From Azolla caroliniana (Eukaryota > Polypodiophyta): a stretch of 64,000 bases of DNA. The notes below the pieces were generated by a model, which did not search any database, had not been told where the DNA came from, and worked only from the letters and a program-made list of their open reading frames with translations. This document shows, piece by piece, positions 54,141-64,000 of this stretch (the stretch's first letter is position 1; each line of letters starts with the position of its first letter). The stretch spans positions 11,160,001-11,224,000 of the forward strand of contig JBHGNT010000008.1 of the NCBI GenBank assembly GCA_043228905.1, read 5' to 3'. Made by a program: the position numbers and the translations under genes.

Positions 54141-54182
54141 CGTTGCCTTATGATAGTAAAACTTTCTTTCCTTCTATGTGTT

Positions 54183-54664
54183 GCTCTTATCTAATTTTTT
54201 GTCTTAAATTCTTAAGTACTTATTTAATCAATTTTTATTAGTTACTTGTTTAATCACTTTTTTGTCTATTTAATTTTATTTTCTTAAGTTTTAAAGTATT
54301 TATTTAATCATTTTCTATTAAGTAGTTGTTTAATAATCATTTTTATTACGTACTTGTTTAACCCCTTTTTTTTAAGTACTTGTTCAATCATTTTTTGGTC
54401 TAACTTTTTGTTTAAACATTTGTTTAAGTATTCTCCTCTCTTAATCATAATCATTCTCTTCTTAGCCATGACCCCTCTTCTTTAACCATAATCCCTCCCT
54501 TCTCTTTTAATCATAACCTTGCTTTAAGTGTTTGCCCAAGTGTTTTCTTATCTAAATATTTGTTTAAACATTCATTTAAGTACTTTGTTTTAGCAACCCC
54601 TTCCCCCTTAATCATAATCCCTTCTTAACCATAATCATTTTTTAATCTTAATCTCTCTTTTTTA

Positions 54665-54698
<34 letters not shown>

Positions 54699-55028
54699 AT
54701 CTTTGTTTTAAGTGTTTGTTTAAGCGTGTGTTTAAACAACTCCCTTTCATCTAAGTGTGTGGTCCCGTTTTAATAATACTCTATTGGTGTCTAATAATTT
54801 TAGTTATCCCAATGATCTTTAATATGTTCTAAAAACTTTGATTAGGTTTAAATACTTTTGATATCTTCAACAAGCTACACTCCCCTAACCCCCACCCACG
54901 CCCTCACTTTTCTATTCCCCTAAAACTATATCAATACTTATGTTTAGACATACAAATAAGATCTAAACTTGAGTCCACCCCAAACAATCCTCGATGAAGT
55001 GCCGCACACTTTAAGCAATCTTAAAAAA
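54183..55028 (-). repeat. Right arm of ~840-bp inverted repeat
   Basis: Complement of 52470-53312. Contains a (TTA)n run at 54668-54697 that is shorter in the left arm. Confidence 0.85.
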
Positions 55029-55510
55029 GACTAGAATATTCTATATGCTAGGTTGTATAATATTAACCATATACAATTTATATATAACTTAAGGGGTTTC
55101 AAATGGTTTATTTAATATTACATATTGGGTGTGTTATAGGTCAAAGGTTCGAATCACATCCTAGATGTGACATTATCCCCCCTCTTACGACTCATCCCTT
55201 TTATTATCTTCTACTCTGTTGTGTATATTTTCTACCCATGATAGTTTGTTCACCTTGATAATAATCTAGGTGAATAGACATATTTATACAAGTTCTGAGA
55301 TTGAATATACTCAAGTAATATCTCTAGAATATACCATAGAACATTTCTAGAATATACAAAAGACTAGATTATTCCATATGCTAGGCTATATAATTTATAT
55401 ATAACATAAGAGCTTCCAAATGGTTTATCTAATACTACATATTGGGTGTGTTAGAGGTTCAAGTAATATCCTAGATGTGACACTTTGGATATACCAATAA
55501 CACTTTATAG

Positions 55511-55926
55511 TTTAATTAATTGATAAAACTTACTTGTTGGACTCTATGACCATCTCCTCTAAGCTTAATTCCTTGGCCACGACCCTCGACAATACGGAAA
55601 CAAGAAGCTACTCATCTTTTATACCTTGCATTGCTCTCCAGAACGACAACTTGATGTCGTTGGATGCTTCTTCAATGGTTAGGTCAATTTTCTTGGCCGC
55701 TATTGATTTCAATTCTAGTTGGGGGTCCACTTTAGATTGTTTTTTGCCTTCGACCCTTGACCTCCTTTATTCTCCCACATTGTAAATATTTGATCTTGGA
55801 GATCCTAGACCACCGTCTCTGAATGCTAGTTGACACCATGATTCGTATTTGTGTAGGCCATCTGACTTTACATTATCATCCACTGCTATGCCAACCTCAT
55901 GAAGACATTGACGTCTGAGTCCAGGG
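55511..55926 (-). pseudogene. Second ParB-methyltransferase copy: 3' part of exon 2
   Basis: Minus strand, reading from 55926: LRRQCLHEVGIAVDDN, GLHKYESWCQLAFRDG, KQSKVDPQLELKSIAAKKIDL, LSFWRAMQGIKDE, TAG, LLVSVLSRVVAKELSLEEMV. It aligns with copy 1 at about 8510-8900. One frameshift and several stops. The upstream part of exon 2 lies beyond Copia-D, outside the window. Confidence 0.85.
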
Positions 55927-56253
55927 TGTAGCTTTGTGTAAGGAAATGAGGAGGCAAGAGTGGTTGTAATGCAACAGAAGATGAGTGTGTGTGTGTGTGT
56001 GTGTGTGTATCAAGACAGAGTGAGAGAGACAGAGAGAGAGAGAGAGCTCTTAAGACAGAGATAGACAAAACTGTATATTAACCAAAATTACATCAAAGCA
56101 TAAGACATCCAACAACAACTAAGTTACAAGGGGTTGGTTTAAATACCAACTGAGCTAGGGAAAGTCCCCTTTCTACTATTTACAAAACTAGCCTGGTACG
56201 TCCATGATCTAGTGTGAAACCTATCGATGGGAAGTTGAGTTCGATTCTCAACA
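55927..56253 (-). repeat. Copia-D 3' LTR
   Basis: Plus-strand TGTAGCTTTGTG...GATTCTCAACA. Coding strand begins TGTTGAGAATCGAACTCAAC, again a start able to pair with itself. Contains (GT)n at 55986-56009 and a GA run at 56028-56046. The left boundary is where homology to methyltransferase copy 1 stops. Confidence 0.7.
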
Positions 56254-56372
56254 CACCCCTTCCAACACAACTTCCATTTGTCGAAAAGTTGTTTCGGTCT
56301 TCGGAGTACTTCAATTTAAGGAATCAGATTCCGATTTTATTGCTTTATGCTTCTTATTGCGTGTTGCGTAGT

Positions 56373-58292
56373 CTAGCCGTGCTGTGTATGTTGCGTACTC
56401 CCCCTCAAGCTCGGCAATGTAGATGTCGTGAGACCAAGGTCCGATGCAAATTGCCAGAGCTTGTCGACGCCTAAAGCTTCCGATGCAAAGATGTGTTGTA
56501 GGTCGATCTCTTCGGCCTGTACGCGCTCGCGGATGAAGTGGTAGTGGACCTCGATATGCTTAGTCCGCGCGTGGAATACGGGATTCCGCGCTAGGTAGAT
56601 ACTGCTCATGTTGTCGTAGTATAGGCGACTGCTGCGCCCCTGTATTCGGCTTCCGTGCTCGACAATGCGACTGTCGGTTGCTTCTTACTACTCCAGGAGA
56701 TCGCTCCTCTACCAAGAGAGAAGATGAATCCGGATGTGGATCGCATGTCTGGTTTATATCCTGCCCAGTCCGCGTCTGTGTACCCTTCGAGTTGAATGAT
56801 CGCATTGGTCTTGTATATAATGACGTAGTCCATTGTTGTACTAACATAACAAAGATTTCGCGGATTCAATTTGTTGAGTAGGCCGAAAGAAAAACTAAGG
56901 TCGGGTCGCGTAATGGTCAGATAGATCAAACTACCGATCAATTGTCGATACTGAGTCGGCTCGCTCTCAGCAGTTTCGAAATTGGCATCGATCTTGAGAT
57001 TACGATCAAGAGGGGTAGACACAGGCTTGCACTTGGTCATTCCGAACTTGTAGAGTAAGTTAAGAATGTAGTGTCATTGAGAGATCATTATTCCGACTGG
57101 TGTCCGAATTAGTTCAATACCTAGGAAGTAATGGAGCTTGTGTAAGTCTTTCATTTCGAATCTGCCGGAAAGAATTGATTTGACTTTGTTAATCTCGGCA
57201 AGATCCTTCCCTCCGATGACCAAATCATCCACGTACAAGATGATGATGATCAGGCTATTCGAGTCGTTTCGAATGTACAAAGAGGTGTCAGATTTTGACA
57301 TCCGAAATCTGACTTGGTGAAGATACTGTGTGATCTTCGAGTGCCAAGCACGCGGTGCTTGTTTCAGGTCATAGAGTGAGTTGGCATACGACGTGTGGAT
57401 GCTTACGCGATTCGAATCTGGGTGGTTGTATCATGTACACTTCTTCTTCTAACTCTCCTTGGAGGAAAGCATTGTTCACGTCGATCTAGTGGAGGTGCCA
57501 TCCCTTCGCTGCGGCGAGTGCAATTATTGTTCATACAGTTGTCATCTTTGCCACCGGGGCAAAGGTTTCTTCGTAGTCTATGCCATGCGTTTGCGTGGCG
57601 TAGCCTTTCGCAATGAGCTGTGCTTTGAAGTGATTTACGGATCCATCGGCATTGTATTTTACTTTGTATATCCATCTGCAGCCAATTACTTTCTTGTTCA
57701 GGGGGAGAGGAACGAGATCCCATGTCTTGTTTTTGCATAAAGCTTCCATCTCCTCATTCATTCCGTCGACCCATCGCGGATCCTTTGCGACTTTGGAAAG
57801 CGTTTCCGGTTCCCGTACTGACGCTACTTTCATCATAAAAACGTAGTGATACACCATGTACTCGTCGTAGTCGTAGCGGTTTACGGGGTTCTTCTCTCGG
57901 GTGGACCGACGTAGCTTTTCGTTCGCAAATTCTAAAGCTTTCTTTACGCCGCCGTCTATGCTGGTGTCAAGGCCTTCTAACTCACTATCAAGGGAGTGGG
58001 TCGATTCGAATTCGAACTGATCTTCATATTCCCGCATTTTCGCCTTCCCTTTGTCCAGCTTTGGACTTGGCTGAGATGTGCTTTCATCGCTCGGTGACTT
58101 TGATTGCCCACTCAGTCGTGTCATACTTGGGCTGTCTTCTAACATCTGTGTGAGTCGATCCTCAGCTTCTATTTCTATTTCAGTGTCATCTGCGTCGAGT
58201 GGGGTTGGAGTCGAAGTATTCACTGGTGATGCGTATTCGTCGAAGACTACGTCTCGACTTGTTCGAACCTTACGGTAGATGGGTTGTAGCAT
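56373..58292 (-). pseudogene. Copia-D reverse transcriptase and RNase H
   Basis: Minus strand: [60 protein letters not shown]; frame changes; ILYVDDLVIGGKD (YVDD); [43 protein letters not shown]. Then an apparent ~90-bp deletion joins directly to MSSIYLARNPVFHARTKHIEVHYHF and LRGS followed by a stop. No extension follows. Stops and shifts near 57060, 57310-57480 and 56600. Confidence 0.85.
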
Positions 58293-59383
58293 TTGTACCC
58301 CCCTTCTGTTTGAGTGAGTATCCTACGAGTATACATTTCTCCGACTGTGGGTCAAGATTTTGTTGCGTATCGTTGGGAATATGTACGTAGGCGATAGAAC
58401 CGAAAATGCAGACATGTGACAAGTTCGGCTTCTTTCCGAAGAATTTCTCATGCGGAGTTATATCGTGTACTCCCGAGGTTGTGCACCTGTTTATGACATA
58501 TACGGCCGTATTTGCCGGTTTTGCCAAACACCTGTTCATCATGGCTCGTGCGACTTCTACTACATGGCAAATTTTTTTGCTCTGCTACGTTGTTTTTCTG
58601 AGGCGTGTGTTGACACGAGAACTCTCATCTGATTCCTTCTTTTCGGAGATATGCCGAAAATTCATCCGGAAAATATTCTTTGCCTCCATCTGATCGAAGA
58701 CAACGTATATGCCGACCTGTAGTTTTTTCGACTTCGGCCTTGAATGTCTAGAAGTGCTTGAACACTTCACTCTTCTGCTTCATCGGATAGATCTAGGTGT
58801 TCCTGGAGAAGTCGTCGATGAACGTGACATAGTATCGGCATCCGCCGAATGTTTCTGTCTGGGCTGGTCCCCACACATTTGAATGTACGACATCCAGAAT
58901 CCCTTTGCTCACATTCCTCTCGTTAGGGAATGGGTGATGTTGTTGCTTTCCAAACTTACATGCTTTGCATACGCCTGTAATCTCCTTTGCCGTAAAGTTC
59001 GGGTGTCTGATTACAATTCCTTTCAATTGCATGTTTTGTAGTTTCTGGAGATTAATGTGGCTGATTCTCTTGTGCCACAGTTTTAAGTCGGTTTCGACTT
59101 TCTGGCCCTTTCCGTACATGGCCAACTTTACCTCGCTCGATTCGAGGATGAACATACGGCCTTCTCGTCGGCCATGAGGTATGACTTGATCGCCTTTGTC
59201 GATGAAGCATCCGTCATTATTGAAGTGTACTTGCATTCCTTGTTCAACAATCTGGCCGACTAAGACTAGGTTTTTCGTGATGGTGGGGACATGCAGCACG
59301 TTCTTGAGGTAGGTCTGTTTGCCGTCATTTCTGAATGGGACATTCCCGATATGTTGTATGGGGTGAATCGTGTCATCTCCTGT
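58293..59383 (-). pseudogene. Copia-D integrase and protease-side region
   Basis: Minus strand: NVLHVPTITKNLVLVGQIVEQGM, DLKLWHKRISHINLQKL, CKACKFGKQQHHPF (zinc Cys pair), VVHSNVWGPAQTETFGG, FIDDFSRNT, then a TAG, more stops and frameshifts, and FFGKKPNLSHVCIFGSIAYVH. Cut at 59383/59384 by the Copia-E LTR. Confidence 0.85.
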
Positions 59384-59823
59384 TGTTGAGTGGCAAGCTC
59401 AACCGGAGCCGGATCGACTAAATAAGCCTGACCCGGTAAGCGAGATGAATCGGTATGCCGGTGAGCAACCGAGCCGGTAAGCAGTAAGGACCGGTGAGCT
59501 GGGGAGCCGGTATGCTAGATCCAATCCGTAACCGGAAGCCTAGTATAGGTTAAACTACTAGGCATGTATAGTCTCATAGTTAGTGTCAGATGCTCGTGTG
59601 AGCATTGAAGGACACCGTACTTCTAACAGTCCCGTGTGGACTTGTATAAATAGCGCTGATGAGCGCGTTGTAGACACAGAGCACAGAGTATTCATATAAT
59701 TTTGAAAAATAGTGTGTTTTGCTCTCTCTCTCTCTCTGTCTCTCTCTCTCTCCCGCGTACTCTTTGTCTGTGTGTGTGTGTGTGTATTGTTCTTTCTAAC
59801 GCTTCCGCAAGCAATCTTTCACA
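59384..59823 (+). repeat. Copia-E 5' LTR
   Basis: TGTTGAGTGGCAAGCTCAAC...CAATCTTTCACA. Contains many GCCGGTAAGC/ACCGGTGAGC words (59420-59510), TATA box TTGTATAAATAG (about 59645) and CT/GT runs (59722-59788). It lacks the AAGTACTGTCAGTACTT palindrome of the A, B and C LTRs. Confidence 0.85.
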
Positions 59824-59841
59824 TGGTATCAGAGCGCGTGG
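59824..59841 (+). promoter_or_regulatory. Copia-E primer-binding site
   Basis: TGGTATCAGAGCGCGTGG directly after the LTR, complementary to initiator tRNA-Met. Confidence 0.9.
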
Positions 59842-59918
59842 GTTGAGAACCTCTCTTGTAGACATCCACGCTTGTGAAGGAAACCCTAACAGATCGGAAA
59901 ACAGACACAAAAGGAGAA

Positions 59919-61165
59919 ATGGACAGAGGTATGGCTACGTCGCTCCAGGTGGAGAAGCTCGACAGAACCAATTACACATCTTGGTCATACAAGATGCACC
60001 AGTACTTACTTGGGCATGGCTACTGGAGTTATGTCGACGGAGTGAACGACTCAGCACTGGAGACGACACATGACTTCCCAGTGTGGGAACAGGCGGCAAG
60101 CAGGGTTATGTACTGGTTCGCGTCCAATGTCGGTGACCAGCTGCTCAGCCATATCCGTGACGCCAAGAGACCGAAGGATGCTTGGGGAAACTTGAAAAAG
60201 GTCTTCGCCGCAAGCTCCACTGCCCGGAAGCTGCAACTCAGACAGGAGTTGAGCAATGTTCGACAGAAGGACATGTCGGTGACAGATTACACAGACCGGA
60301 TCAAAGGGATCTATGACTCGCTTGCCTCTATTAACGTCACCGTAGAGGAAGACGAGATGGTGTAGCTCTGTCTTGGAGGCCTGGCATCCAAATTCGGAGC
60401 TTTCCGGACTGTGGTCTGTACAAGGGAGAATACACCCTCATTTTTTGACTTACAATCGATGTTCCTTGTAGAGGAGAACCACGCTAGTGCATCTACCAGT
60501 GCATCCCTAGACAACCGGATGCTGTACACGGGAGCGGATCGGTCCCGCGGGCGTGGTGGACGAGGCAGGTCGGCACACAATGGAGGCAGCCGGCAAGAGC
60601 AGGAACGAAGGCACAGTGAGCGTGCCAACAACAGTTCCAGGACTTCCACAAGCAAGGGGAGTCAAGGTGGTGTCGGAGGCCGGCAAGACAAACCTGCTAC
60701 GAAATGCTGGTACTATGGCAAAAAGGGCCACAGGGAAAGCAAGTGCTGGAGAAAGCGTGCCAATTTGGACAAAATTGGATCCGGCAAGACCGGTAAGGAA
60801 GGCTGGCAAAGCTCGCACTACACAAATGGATCGGGAGGATTCAAGAACGGTAAGGGGCCTGCCTTGGTGATGAAGCACAAGGCAAACTCAATGAAGAACA
60901 CTTCCAAATCAGAGGAAGTGTCGTACGTTGACTCCGGCGCATCGAACCACATGATGAGCCACGGGGAGTGGTTCTCCTTTTTGGAGAAGCCGGATCAACC
61001 GGGAGTTGTCGAAACAGGAGACGACACTCCCCACCCCATCGTGCACGTCGGAGAAGTCCCTTTGAGCCACGTCAGACAGAGGGGGAAGCTGATGAATGTA
61101 TTACATGTTTCGACGATCATGAAGAACCTGGTGTCGGTCGGACAGATCGTCGACCAGGGGATGCA
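59919..61165 (+). pseudogene. Copia-E gag and protease (one in-frame TAG)
   Basis: ATG at 59919 (MDRGMATSLQVEKLDRTN). Gag blocks YTSWSYKMHQYLL, DAKRPKDAWGNLKKVF and LQLRQELSNVRQ. A TAG at 60363-60365 follows EEDEMV, the same codon that is TAG in Copia-A and CAG/CAA in B and C. Then the frame is open to protease: knuckle CWYYGKKGHRESKC, protease SYVDSGASNHMMSHGEW. A frameshift near 61165-61175 follows GMQVR. Confidence 0.85.
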
Positions 61166-62336
61166 GGTGCGGTGTGGTTTACGCACCTCGGGTGCTTCAT
61201 TGAGGATGACTGCGAAGTTATTGCGCAAGGGCGCAGAGATGGGAGGATGTTTATCCTCAACACCAATGACGTTGGCACCGCACTATTCGCCAAAGGATAG
61301 AAGGTCGAGTCGGATATCGACCTGTGGCACAAGCGGATCGGCCACGTCAACTACCGGAGGCTTCAAGACCTGCAAACAGAACAAGTCGTTTTCGGTTTGC
61401 CGAAGTTTAGCGGCCGGAGAGCCCAGATTTGTGAAGCCTGCCAACTCGGGAAGCAACACCGGCTTCAATTCCCCACTGAAAGAAATCAAAGCCATAACAA
61501 GCTCGATCTTATCCATTCGGATGTGTGGGGACCGACACAAAATGTTAGCATTGGCGGGAGTCGATATTTCATCTCCTTCATCGACGACTACACGCGGCAT
61601 ACATGGATCTACCTCATTGAGCGGAAGAGCGAAGTCTTTGAGTGTTTCCGGAGCCTCCAGAAGATGGTGGAACGGGAATCGGAGAGAAAGATCAAATGCC
61701 TACAGTCGGATGGCGGAAAAGAGTACTTTTCCGGCCAATTCAACATCTATCTGCAACAAAAGGAATTCGGCGAGAATTCAGCTGCAGATACACACCGCAA
61801 CAGAACGGTGTGTCCGAAAGGAAGAATCGGTCGCTGATTGACGCGACTAGGGCAATGCTAAAGGAAAAGAGCATGCCCAAGTTCTACTGGGCGGAGGCAG
61901 TCCAAACGGCCGTTTACATCCAGAACCGGATTGGGGACAAGGTGTCAGCTCACGAGCTGTATTTTGGGCGCAAGCCGAATTTGAGACACCTCCGGATATT
62001 CGGCAGCATAGCCTATGTACATGTGCCCGATGAGAAGCGGAGAAAGTTGGATGCAAAATCGGAAAAATGCATCCTAGTTGGCTATGCTCAAGAGCAAAAG
62101 GGGGGTATAAGTGTTATAACCCCCGGATGAAGCAGGTCCGAGTCAGCCGAGATGTCGAGTTTGATGAATCGGCATCGTGGTATTCCTTACCGACTCCGAC
62201 TTCCGATCCCGACCCGATGTCGGAGGATGGGGCTAGTGAGCCCGAACCGGCCCAGGTAGAGAAAGATGAAGCTGGGACTCAAGATGAGAGTCCGGAATCG
62301 TTCCGGTTAAGGAGACCGAATGAGAGACTGGATTAG
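61166..62336 (+). pseudogene. Copia-E integrase
   Basis: FTHLGCFIEDDCEVIAQGRR, TAG near 61299, DLWHKRIGHVNYRRL, CEACQLGKQHRLQF, LDLIHSDVWGPTQN, SFIDDYTRHTWIYLIER and QSDGGKEYFSGQF. A frameshift near 61765 leads to CRYTPQQNGVSERKNR, KFYWAEAVQTAVYIQN and RKPNLRHLRIFGSIAYVH; another shift follows near 62100 (YKCYNPRMKQVRVSRDV). Ends NERLD with a TAG at 62334. Confidence 0.85.
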
Positions 62337-64000
62337 TCCAACCAGTCGGATGATGAGACGACGAGTAGTGGAGACTCTGTCGTGCTCTCCCCGCGCAAGG
62401 AACCGAGGAGACGGTTCACACGCAAAGAGAAAGGGAAGCGGAAGATGCCGGAATTCGAGACCGGCAATGATGAGTCGGATCGGTGCGTATCTGACTTCAG
62501 CAAGGACATAGGCAGATCTTCGGGAACGAAGACTGAACCGGCCAAAAAGGGTCTCATACCGGGTAACGGTGAGTTACGCCAGTCCACCCGCCAGAAGGAT
62601 CCCGCTAAACGGTACGGGTATAACGAGTACATGGTGCATCATTATGCGTACATGACCAAGGTTGCAGAAGTGCGTGAGCCGGAGAGCTATGCAGAAGTGG
62701 CAAAGGACGCAAATTGGTGTGCCGCTATGGAGGAAGAAATGCGGGCACTGGATGCCAACGAAACTTGGGACCTGGTTGACCCTCCCCGTCACTATAAACC
62801 GATAGGATGCAAGTGGGTGCACAAGGTAAAGTACAATGACGACGGTATAGTTAACCGGTACAAGGCCCGGTTAGTGGCGAAGGGATATGCGCAGACCCAC
62901 AGAATCGACTACGACGAGACCTTCGCTCCTGTACCGAAGATGACGACGGTACAGTTAACCGGTACAAGGCCCGGTTAGTGGCGAAGGGATATGTGCAGAC
63001 CCACGGAATCGACTACGACGAGACCTTCGCTCCTGTAGCGAAGATGACGACGGTTCGTGTGGTACTGGCGGTTGCTGCGGCAAGGGGGTGGCATCTTCAC
63101 CAGATGGATGTGAAGAATGCCTTCCTTCAAGGAGATCTTGAAGAAGAAGTCTTTATGACTCAGCCCTCCGGATTTCAGTGGGAGGTGAACAAGTCGGCGG
63201 TATGCCGGCTGAGGAAGTCGTTGTACGGCTTGAAGCAAGCCCCTCGTGCTTGGAATGCTAAGATCACACACTGGTTGCGAAAGATGGGGTTTGCTGCCTC
63301 TAAGTCAGACTCTTCCCTATTCATCCATCAAGGCTCAAACAGTTCGGTATGTATCTTACTCTATGTTGATGATTTAGTCATCACCGGCCCAGGTCTTCCG
63401 GAAATCAACCGCGTCAAGTCCCAGTTGTCGGACGCATTCGATATGAAGGACTTGGGGGACCTTCATTATTTTTTGGGGATCGAGGTGATCCGCACCCTCA
63501 ATGGCATATTGCTTTCTCAACGCCATTATGTGTTGAATATACCGTACAAGTTCAGCATGACGGAATGCCGACTTGTCTCCACACCCTTGGACCGGAATCA
63601 GAAGATCCGTCCCAACTCCGGACTAGCCTGCGATGACAAACGGTTCCGAAAAATAGTCGGAAGCCTGATCTACTTGACCATCACCTGAACCGACATTAGC
63701 TATCCGGTTAGAGTGGTAAGCCAATTCATGCAAAAGCCGACCGTGGACCACCTTCAGTGCGTGCAACGAATACTGAGGTATGTAAGCGGCACTAAGGACC
63801 GGGGGCTCTTATACCGGCAAGGTATAACCGAAGAGCTTGTCGGCTACACGGATGCCGACTGGGCTGGCGATGTAACGGATCATCGCTCAACTTCCGGCTT
63901 TATGTTTTCTCTTGGGAGCACGACTGTTGCGTGGAGCAGCAAAAAGCAGCCAACAATGGCTCTATCCAGCACTGAGGCTGAATACCGGGGCGCGATTGTT
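62337..64000 (+). pseudogene. Copia-E reverse transcriptase and RNase H (runs off window)
   Basis: [56 protein letters not shown], then a 104-bp tandem duplication (62851-62954 repeated at 62955-63058) that shifts the frame. Then [44 protein letters not shown] (YVDD), KDLGDLHYFLGIEVI and SLIYLTIT, with TGA at 63686-63688 where relatives have Arg. The same frame continues with GYTDADWAGD and [20 protein letters not shown] to the window end. Confidence 0.85.
62851..63058 (+). repeat. 104-bp tandem duplication in Copia-E RT
   Basis: TTAACCGGTACAAGGCCCGG starts at 62851 and again at 62955. The two copies differ at only a few bases (GCGCAGACCCACAGA versus GTGCAGACCCACGGA; CTGTACCG versus CTGTAGCG). 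104 is not a multiple of 3, so the duplication breaks the polyprotein. Confidence 0.9.

Larger units (their letters stand above)
52223..55510. mobile_element. Insertion in intron 2 of the second methyltransferase copy: inverted-repeat element with Penelope-like RT
   Basis: Copy 1 has an ~80-bp intron here; copy 2 has 3.3 kb. The insert holds two ~840-bp inverted arms (about 52470-53312 and 54183-55028) around a ~870-bp centre with an RT C-terminal fragment. Outside the arms are further repeats: CACCTTGAT-ATAATCTAGGTGAA at 52346 and 55250 (direct), and a block at 52250-52310 inverted at 55190-55240. Also, 55027-55190 is partly repeated at 55365-55490. Probably more than one insertion event. 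Confidence 0.65.
55927..59383 (-). mobile_element. Copia-D (partial), inserted in exon 2 of the second methyltransferase copy
   Basis: Minus-strand copia with its 3' LTR at 55927-56253 and coding region up to 59383, where Copia-E interrupts it near the protease. Its 5' half is outside the window. It is a different subfamily from A, B, C and E: it lacks the C-terminal extension and has a different LTR. Confidence 0.85.
59384..64000 (+). mobile_element. Copia-E (5' part), inserted in Copia-D
   Basis: Plus-strand copia: 5' LTR, PBS, gag, protease, integrase, RT and the start of RNase H, running out of the window. Close to A, B and C in protein sequence but with a diverged LTR. Damage: one TAG in gag, several frameshifts, a 104-bp tandem duplication in RT and a TGA near 63686. 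Confidence 0.9.

Overview
This window looks like a repeat-dense stretch of a land-plant nuclear genome. The evidence is GT-AG introns, plant-type Ty1/copia and Ty3/gypsy LTR retrotransposons primed by initiator tRNA-Met, CT-rich leaders, and one host gene of the plant-specific VAN3-binding/FORKED-like family. Transposon-borne DUF7869 and ParB-methyltransferase genes and a Penelope-like RT fragment make me lean towards a seedless plant (bryophyte, lycophyte or fern). That placement is an inference, not something the sequence proves.

Layout. 1-1827: 3' end of a copia element (RT, RNase H, LTR). 2203-11195: a ~9 kb DNA transposon with 38-bp terminal inverted repeats. It carries two divergent genes: a DUF7869 protein (minus strand, candidate transposase) and a six-exon gene (plus strand) for a ~960-residue protein with a ParB-like domain and an N6-adenine/N4-cytosine-type DNA methyltransferase. 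Intron 1 of that gene holds an array of about 22 palindromes. This transposon sits inside the 5' LTR of a gag-only LTR element (to 12925) whose LTRs begin with a tRNA-like segment. 12926-25468: Copia-A (plus), split by Copia-B (minus, 15016-21187, TSD GTAAC), which itself holds a gypsy solo LTR (18955-19344, TSD GCAAT). Copia-A also carries a 725-bp insertion at 22237-22961. 25540-26350: remnant of a zinc-knuckle protein gene. 29250-33133: the host VAN3-binding protein-like gene, seven exons, intact.

35240-55926 (minus): a decayed second copy of the ParB-methyltransferase gene, cut into pieces by later insertions. Copia-C (35687-51174, TSD AAGTC) lies inside the SAM-binding-motif exon. It contains a young gypsy element (37856-47675, TSD GATCG) with a pol polyprotein and an intact ~940-codon extra ORF. 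A Penelope-like RT fragment flanked by ~840-bp inverted repeats, with a hammerhead-ribozyme-like motif, lies in an intron (about 52223-55510). Copia-D interrupts exon 2 at 55927, and Copia-E (59384 to beyond the window) is inserted in Copia-D.

The most interesting system is the DNA transposon that pairs a DUF7869 gene with a ParB-DNA methyltransferase gene of prokaryote/phage-like architecture and a palindrome array. The two copies differ greatly in decay, so the family was probably active over a long period. Almost all retroelement ORFs carry in-frame stops, very often TAG where a relative has CAG or TGG, as expected from methylated-cytosine decay.
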